Part shown: one piece after another, positions 59,801-64,000 of the stretch | Layout of the letters: the number at the start of each line of letters is the position of its first letter | Numbering within the stretch: position 1 is the first letter of the stretch | DNA from: Lewinellaceae bacterium | Lineage (GTDB): Bacteria; Bacteroidota; Bacteroidia; Chitinophagales; Saprospiraceae | Assembly (NCBI GenBank): GCA_020636405.1 | Contig: JACJXW010000005.1 | Span: 1,240,001 to 1,304,000, forward strand | Direction: 5' to 3' | Length of the DNA stretch: 64,000 nucleotides | Made by a program: the position numbers and the translations under genes | Notes under the pieces: generated by a model | The model's input: the letters and a program-made list of their open reading frames with translations, nothing else | What the model was told of the DNA's origin: nothing | Databases searched by the model: none

Positions 59801-60000
59801 AACCGGGCACGTAACTATCAGCATCTCCGAAATCAGCGGCAGAAAATGCTCTGTTTTGCCCCATCCCTAGCTCCTCCGCCGAGTAGCTTCGGCGCTCGGG
59901 GAAAGGGAGACAGAGTATTTTCTGCCTTTGCTCCCTTTAGATTGGGGCAAACAAAGGCAGAAAATGCGTTTTTAATTGATGCTGATAGTTAACCGGGCAC
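59801..60000. repeat. MITE-like insertion with 10-bp direct repeats
   Basis: AACTATCAGCATC (59813-59825) pairs exactly with GATGCTGATAGTT (59978-59990). The outside is bounded by the direct repeat AACCGGGCAC at 59801-59810 and 59991-60000. The inner sequence has no coding frame and carries two copies of GGCAGAAAATGC, at about 59838 and 59957. Size, inverted ends and flanking duplication fit a small non-autonomous transposon. The remainder to 60160 shows only a Bacteroidota promoter-like site. Confidence 0.6.
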
Positions 60001-60075
60001 ATCCTAACCGGCAGGTTGAAAGGATACGCCGAAAACCTGACAGTCTGTGACCATTCAAAAGCACGGGAACTTTCT

Positions 60076-60083
60076 TACATTTG
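60076..60083 (+). promoter_or_regulatory. Possible Bacteroidota -7 element TACATTTG
   Basis: TACATTTG agrees with the Bacteroidota -7 consensus TAnnTTTG. It lies 124 bases upstream of the AI-2E permease start. The partner TTTG near -33 was not found at a good distance, so this is weak. Confidence 0.25.
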
Positions 60084-60160
60084 AGTGTTCGAAAACGGAC
60101 TTGTATCTACACCTGCAGTGTTCCGGGGAGCGGCAATCCCCCATGTGAGCCAGAGCCTGG

Positions 60161-60184
60161 CACATAAACACATAAACACATAAA
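60161..60184. repeat. 8-bp tandem array (CACATAAA x3)
   Basis: Three exact copies of CACATAAA lie 23 bases upstream of the AI-2E permease ATG, within its leader. Confidence 0.8.
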
Positions 60185-60206
60185 CCCTCAAAACTCCATT
60201 TCACCC

Positions 60207-61262
60207 ATGCCCTCATACCCCTACATTCGCCCTATTGCTTTCTGGCTGATGCTGTTCGGCATCACGGCCTCCTTTGTAGGAATGATCCAGCCTTTCCTGC
60301 TTGCGCTGTTCTGGGCTGCCCTGCTCGCCCTCACGTTCAACCGGCCTTACCGCATCCTGCGTTGGAAGCTGCGCGGGCGGGAGAACCTGGCGGCGGCGAT
60401 CTGTTCCTTGCTCATCATCCTGATCGTGGTGGTGCCGGCCTTTTTCATTCTTCTGGCGCTGGTCAATGAAAGCGTAAGTGTTTACGAGAAGATACAAACC
60501 GGAGAATGGGACCTGGCCAAGGTGGTAGATTTCATAGAGGCCCAGTCGCCCCGCCTGGAGGAGTCCCTTTCCATGGTCGGCTTGTCGCCGGACAAACTGC
60601 GGGAAAACGTAAGCACTTTTGCGGTGACGGCCACCGGGCTGATTGCCGACCGGGTTTTCAATTACACCCAGAACGCCATTTCTTTTACGGCCCAGTTTTT
60701 CCTGATGCTGTACGTGCTGTTCTTCTTTTTGCGGGACGGACGGAAGATGCTGTCCGCTGCCATCAATGTAGTGCCGCTGGGTAACAAATGGGAGCGCACC
60801 CTGATCGACCGCTTCGCCAGTGTTGCCCGGGCAACACTGAAGGGTACCCTTATAGTGGCTATTGTTCAGGGCTCTATTGGGGGGGTGATGTTTGCGATCC
60901 TGGGTATTCAGGGGGCCTTGTTCTGGGGAGTAGTGATGACCATTCTGTCTCTCCTGCCCATAGGAGGCAGCGGCTTGGTATGGGCTCCGGCGGCGGCTAT
61001 CCTGGCCTGGCAAGGCCTTTGGGGTAAGGCACTCGCCATGGTGATCGTCGGCGCCCTGGGCATCGGCCTGATCGACAACCTTCTGCGCCCCATCCTGGTA
61101 GGGCGGGATACCAAGATGCCCGACTTCCTGGTGTTGCTGGCAACTCTTGGGGGGATCGCCTGGTTCGGCCTGAGCGGATTCGTCCTCGGCCCGGTGATCG
61201 CCGCCCTCTTCCTGACCTTCTGGCAAACGGCGGGCAAGGAGTACGGAGGCAGGGATGAGTAA
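60207..61262 (+). CDS. AI-2E family permease
   Basis: The 351-residue protein has eight predicted transmembrane helices and AI-2E/PerM hallmarks: FLLALFWAALLALTFNRPY near the start, a central soluble domain (SVYEKIQTGEWDLAKVVDFI), then AQFFLMLYVLFFFLRDG, VAIVQGSIGGVMFAILGI and DNLLRPILVGRDTKMPDFLVLL. Members transport diverse small molecules; AI-2 export is documented only for some. The substrate is unknown. It is followed 117 bases later by a small membrane protein. Confidence 0.9.
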   Translation: MPSYPYIRPIAFWLMLFGITASFVGMIQPFLLALFWAALLALTFNRPYRILRWKLRGRENLAAAICSLLIILIVVVPAFFILLALVNESVSVYEKIQTGEWDLAKVVDFIEAQSPRLEESLSMVGLSPDKLRENVSTFAVTATGLIADRVFNYTQNAISFTAQFFLMLYVLFFFLRDGRKMLSAAINVVPLGNKWERTLIDRFASVARATLKGTLIVAIVQGSIGGVMFAILGIQGALFWGVVMTILSLLPIGGSGLVWAPAAAILAWQGLWGKALAMVIVGALGIGLIDNLLRPILVGRDTKMPDFLVLLATLGGIAWFGLSGFVLGPVIAALFLTFWQTAGKEYGGRDE

Positions 61263-61379
61263 GGAGCATATTGCTTCCCCCAAATGCCCGATCTTTCACA
61301 AAACTATCGGATATTTGCCCGTGAAATTTGGAATTTCCAGGCTCAAAGGGCTGGAAATTCTTTAAAGCAAACGAAAACC

Positions 61380-61592
61380 ATGGCCAAATACCTCGACAAC
61401 TGGAAGATCATCCTGGCCCTGTGCCTCACCCTGGGGCTGGCGCCTTTTTTTCCCGAACCACACATTTGGGGTAAGATCAAATGGATACGGGGCGGCGCCG
61501 TAGGAATGGGCCCCATCGACTGGATCGATTTTGTATTGCATGGTTTCCCCTGGGCGCTGCTGCTGCGGTTGGCCCTCAAGAGAATACCCTGA
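61380..61592 (+). CDS. Small two-helix membrane protein
   Basis: From the ATG at 61380 the protein is 70 residues. It has two hydrophobic segments (WKIILALCLTLGLAPFFPEP and VLHGFPWALLLRLALK) joined by an IWGKIKWIRGGAVGMGPIDW loop. Similar small proteins in Proteobacteria and Bacteroidota are labelled RND transporter-like, but no activity is demonstrated to my knowledge. It stands between AI-2E and the flavoprotein gene. Confidence 0.7.
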   Translation: MAKYLDNWKIILALCLTLGLAPFFPEPHIWGKIKWIRGGAVGMGPIDWIDFVLHGFPWALLLRLALKRIP

Positions 61593-61659
61593 GAATAGAT
61601 TTTCAAAGATCCTCCGGATCCAGCAGGCCTGGAAGATCCTGATCCTTAGCTAATTTTTC

Positions 61660-62718
61660 ATGCACCCAGTCATTATCATCGGCGCCGGCCTGAGCGGGTT
61701 GGCCACTGCTTACGAGTTAAAAAAGATGGGCATCCGGCCTTTGGTCCTGGAGGCGCGGGGCCGGTATGGCGGCCGGATCTGGACCTTGCCGGGAGAGGGT
61801 AGGGGTACCCCTCTGGAGATGGGCGCCACCTGGTTTGGCGATAAGCACCAGCACTTGTTAGGCCTGTTGTTAGAACTGGGAGTGGGCTATTTCGACCAGT
61901 ACAGCCAGGGCGTAGCACTTGTGGAGGCCATGTCTTTCGCTCCCCCACAGCGGTTTGAACTGCCTGCTGCGGAGGAACCCTATCATCGGGTACTTGGCGG
62001 CAGCGATGCGCTGGTCGACGCGCTGGTGGGGCGCATCGGTGAAGAGAACATTCGGCTGGATACGCCGGTTACGGAGATCCGTGAAGAACCCGACGGCCTG
62101 CAGCTCGTTGCCGAGGGCGGTTCCGTATACCGATGCCGCTATGCTGTCGCTGCTCTTCCGCCGCGGCTGTTGCTGAAAACCATCAAATTTTTACCTGCCA
62201 TACCCAAGGGAATAGCTCAGGTAATGGCCCAGACGCACACCTGGATGAGCGAGTCGGTCAAATTTGCCGTGGAATACGAGAAACCTTTCTGGCGGGAACA
62301 TGGCTTCGCCGGCACCGCCTACAGCCAGGCTGGCCCGGCAACCGAGATCTATGACCATACCAACTTCGACGAAACGGCATTCGCGCTCAAAGGCTTCCTC
62401 TCTCCCGGTACAGCACAACTCAAGGAAAACGACCGCCGGGAGATGGTCCTCCGCCAACTGGTGAAGCTCTTCGGCCTGGAGGCCGCCAATTTCCTCTCCT
62501 ACAACGACTGGGCCTGGGCCAACGAGCCCTACACCCACTTTCCTTACGACAGCTACATCCTTCCCCACCAGAACAGCGGCCATCCTGCCTTCGCCCAACC
62601 CCTGATGAACGGCAAACTCTTCCTTTCCGGAACCGAAACCTCCCCGGAATTCGGGGGCTATATGGACGGAGCGGTGCTCTCGGGCCTGCTGGCGGCGGAT
62701 AGAGTGGCGTTGTTGTAA
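61660..62718 (+). CDS. FAD-dependent amine oxidase-like protein
   Basis: The 352-residue protein starts with the Rossmann FAD loop IIIGAGLSGLATAYELKKMG and continues with the RYGGRIWT motif typical of monoamine/polyamine oxidases, a substrate domain (WMSESVKFAVEYEKPFWRE), and the FAD-contacting C-terminus FLSGTETSPEFGGYMDGAVLSG. It oxidises amines or related compounds with oxygen. It is shorter than full amine oxidases (about 450), yet no motif is missing, so it belongs to the compact bacterial group. Confidence 0.85.
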   Translation: MHPVIIIGAGLSGLATAYELKKMGIRPLVLEARGRYGGRIWTLPGEGRGTPLEMGATWFGDKHQHLLGLLLELGVGYFDQYSQGVALVEAMSFAPPQRFELPAAEEPYHRVLGGSDALVDALVGRIGEENIRLDTPVTEIREEPDGLQLVAEGGSVYRCRYAVAALPPRLLLKTIKFLPAIPKGIAQVMAQTHTWMSESVKFAVEYEKPFWREHGFAGTAYSQAGPATEIYDHTNFDETAFALKGFLSPGTAQLKENDRREMVLRQLVKLFGLEAANFLSYNDWAWANEPYTHFPYDSYILPHQNSGHPAFAQPLMNGKLFLSGTETSPEFGGYMDGAVLSGLLAADRVALL

Positions 62719-62795
62719 GGGGCTCCGTCCTGGGGGAACTCGTAACTCGTAACACAGAAAGTCGGAAGTGGGAAAGCAGAAGTCGGAACCGTAAC

Positions 62796-62884
62796 CCCAA
62801 TCCCGAATCAACGAATCAACGAATCCCGAATCAACGAATCCCGAATCCCGAATCAACGAATCCCGAATCAACGAATCCCAAATC
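62796..62884. repeat. 7-8-bp tandem array (CGAATCC/CGAATCAA)
   Basis: About eleven copies of CGAATCC, CGAATCAA and similar words lie between the flavoprotein and the MlaE gene, the same word family as at 31541 and 48967. The region 62719-62960 holds nothing else. Confidence 0.85.
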
Positions 62885-62960
62885 CCCTTCCCATCCGATA
62901 CAAGCCAGCGCTCAGGTTGTTATAATAATATAACCTCACGTAAACCAAAAGCGAGGCCCT

Positions 62961-63743
62961 ATGCCTACCACTTACTTTCAACAATCGGCGTTGAGGAGAT
63001 ACCTGGCGGAAACCGGAGAAGTGTGGCTCTTTGCCCGGCGGTTTTTCAGAGAGGCCATCCGGCGCCCTTTCGAATGGAGGGAGCTGCTTCACCAGTGTTA
63101 TATTGTCGGCAATCAATCCCTGTTCCTGGTCGGGATGACCGGCCTGATCATGGGCCTGGTGCTCACCCTGCAGACGCGGCCCACCATGGAGGATTTCGGC
63201 GCGGAGGCCTACATGCCGGCTATGGTCGGCGTCTCCATCATCCGGGAGATCGGCCCGGTGGTAATCGCCCTGATCTGCGCCGGTAAGATCGGCTCCAGCA
63301 TCGGGGCGGAGTTGGGGTCTATGAAGGTGACCGAGCAGATCGCCGCCATGGAAGTGTCGGGCACCAACCCCTTCAAATACCTGGTGGTGACCCGCATCCT
63401 CGCCACCACGCTCATGGTGCCCCTGTTGGTCATTTTCGGCGACGCCATCGCGCTGTTTGGCTCCTTTCTGGTGGAACATGTAAAAGGAGAGGTATCCTTC
63501 CGGCTTTTCTTCAATAAAGTATTCCGGCAGCTGAGCTTCGGCGACCTGATACCGGCAACGGGCAAGACTTTCTTTTTCGGCTTTGCCATCGGGCTGATCG
63601 GGTGCTACAAGGGCTATACTTCCCAAAAGGGAACGGCCGGTGTGGGGCGGGCGGCCAATACCGCGGTGGTTGTGGCCTCTATGCTTTTGTTTGTGATCGA
63701 CTTTATTGCCGTATTGGTGGCCGATATCTTTTTTGACCTGTAA
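62961..63743 (+). CDS. mlaE: MlaE-type ABC transporter permease
   Basis: The 260-residue protein has the MlaE/YrbE pattern: a long amphipathic N-terminus, GNQSLFLVGMTGLIMGLVLTL, IIREIGPVVIALICAGKIGSSIGAELGSMKVTEQIAAMEVSGTNP broken here only for length, and GFAIGLIGCYKGYTSQKGTAGVG near the end. MlaE is the permease of the Mla complex that moves phospholipids between the inner and outer membrane. The ATPase gene follows 8 bases later. The MlaD and other parts lie outside the window. Confidence 0.92.
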   Translation: MPTTYFQQSALRRYLAETGEVWLFARRFFREAIRRPFEWRELLHQCYIVGNQSLFLVGMTGLIMGLVLTLQTRPTMEDFGAEAYMPAMVGVSIIREIGPVVIALICAGKIGSSIGAELGSMKVTEQIAAMEVSGTNPFKYLVVTRILATTLMVPLLVIFGDAIALFGSFLVEHVKGEVSFRLFFNKVFRQLSFGDLIPATGKTFFFGFAIGLIGCYKGYTSQKGTAGVGRAANTAVVVASMLLFVIDFIAVLVADIFFDL

Positions 63744-63751
63744 AACTGTGC

Positions 63752-64000
63752 ATGGAACCGTTAATTCACATAGCGAACCTGTACAAGTCCTTCGGCGATC
63801 TCGACGTCCTCAACGGGTTTTCCCTCGACCTGTTCGACGGGGAGAACCTGGTGATCGTCGGCAGGTCCGGTTCCGGCAAATCCGTACTGCTCAAGTGCAT
63901 TGTCCGTCTGTTGGAGCCCGATTCCGGCACCCTGCAGGTACTGGGGCAGTCCGTGCCGGCCCTGAGCCAGTACGAGATGGACCACCTGCGCACGGAGGTA
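63752..64000 (+). CDS. mlaF: MlaF-type ABC transporter ATP-binding protein, partial
   Basis: The 83 visible residues start MEPLIHIANLYKSFGDLDV and contain the Walker A motif GRSGSGKSVLLKCIV. The frame runs off the window. The neighbour MlaE and the SGSGKSVLLK form support MlaF, which powers phospholipid transport. The gene start is 8 bases after the MlaE stop, so the two are cotranscribed. Confidence 0.9.
   Translation, partial: MEPLIHIANLYKSFGDLDVLNGFSLDLFDGENLVIVGRSGSGKSVLLKCIVRLLEPDSGTLQVLGQSVPALSQYEMDHLRTEV

Overview
The window is a GC-rich stretch of a Bacteroidota chromosome, most likely from the class Saprospiria (Lewinella/Phaeodactylibacter/Haliscomenobacter type); this is an inference from gene content. 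The signs are several secreted enzymes ending in type IX secretion (T9SS) C-terminal sorting domains, many short lipoproteins, a sigma factor/anti-sigma-like/CHAT-TPR operon and delta-60 repeat proteins. No rRNA, tRNA or CRISPR array was seen.

Layout. 1-5100: a DUF6090-type membrane protein, an NTF2-like secreted protein, then an AT-rich block (about 1190-4675) of small hypothetical genes and a T9SS metalloprotease that has lost its 5' end. The block stops abruptly at a run of eight G/C pairs, where a GC-rich membrane protein gene has also lost its 3' end. 5100-11600: lipoproteins, a frameshifted outer-membrane barrel gene, a TlpA-like thiol-disulfide lipoprotein and a GH3 beta-glucosidase with CBM6 and T9SS domains. 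11700-22400: a cupin, two GNATs, a thioesterase, a quinone-oxidoreductase-like enzyme, a GH38-type alpha-mannosidase, an AAC(3)-fold acetyltransferase and a PurD-like ATP-grasp protein. 22500-26700: a four-gene cassette of SGNH hydrolase, SxtJ-like protein, DUF5989 small membrane protein and carbamoyltransferase, which matches the sxtL/J/K/I gene set of saxitoxin clusters. 26900-29350: a PNPOx-like protein, three GNATs and an ankyrin protein. 29900-40200: GH125 alpha-mannosidase, GH109-type oxidoreductase, an M28 peptidase, a large unknown protein and a GH5-like enzyme whose barrel appears to carry an inserted carbohydrate-binding module. 40200-46000: a Uma2 nuclease, a lipoprotein and the sigma/anti-sigma/CHAT operon. 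46000-50600: a gene graveyard of barrel, delta-60 repeat and T9SS-tail debris around two intact envelope genes. 51000-58300: a Weimberg-type pentonate operon (IlvD/Edd dehydratase, GntP permease, FAH-family dehydratase, ketoglutarate semialdehyde dehydrogenase) with an IS481-like element between its first gene and the rest. 58500-64000: an Old Yellow Enzyme, an AI-2E family permease, a small membrane protein, an amine-oxidase-like flavoprotein and the start of an Mla-type ABC transporter (MlaE, then partial MlaF).

How it fits together. Secreted glycosidases for alpha-mannosides, beta-glucans and N-acetylgalactosaminides, together with the pentonate operon, suggest a scavenger of plant or algal polysaccharides. 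The enzymes are scattered rather than arranged as a SusCD-type locus. Intergenic DNA is unusually rich in 7-8 bp tandem arrays, inverted-repeat elements that look like MITEs, and long perfect palindromes. Several arrays abut truncated or rearranged genes, so they may take part in the gene decay seen here.
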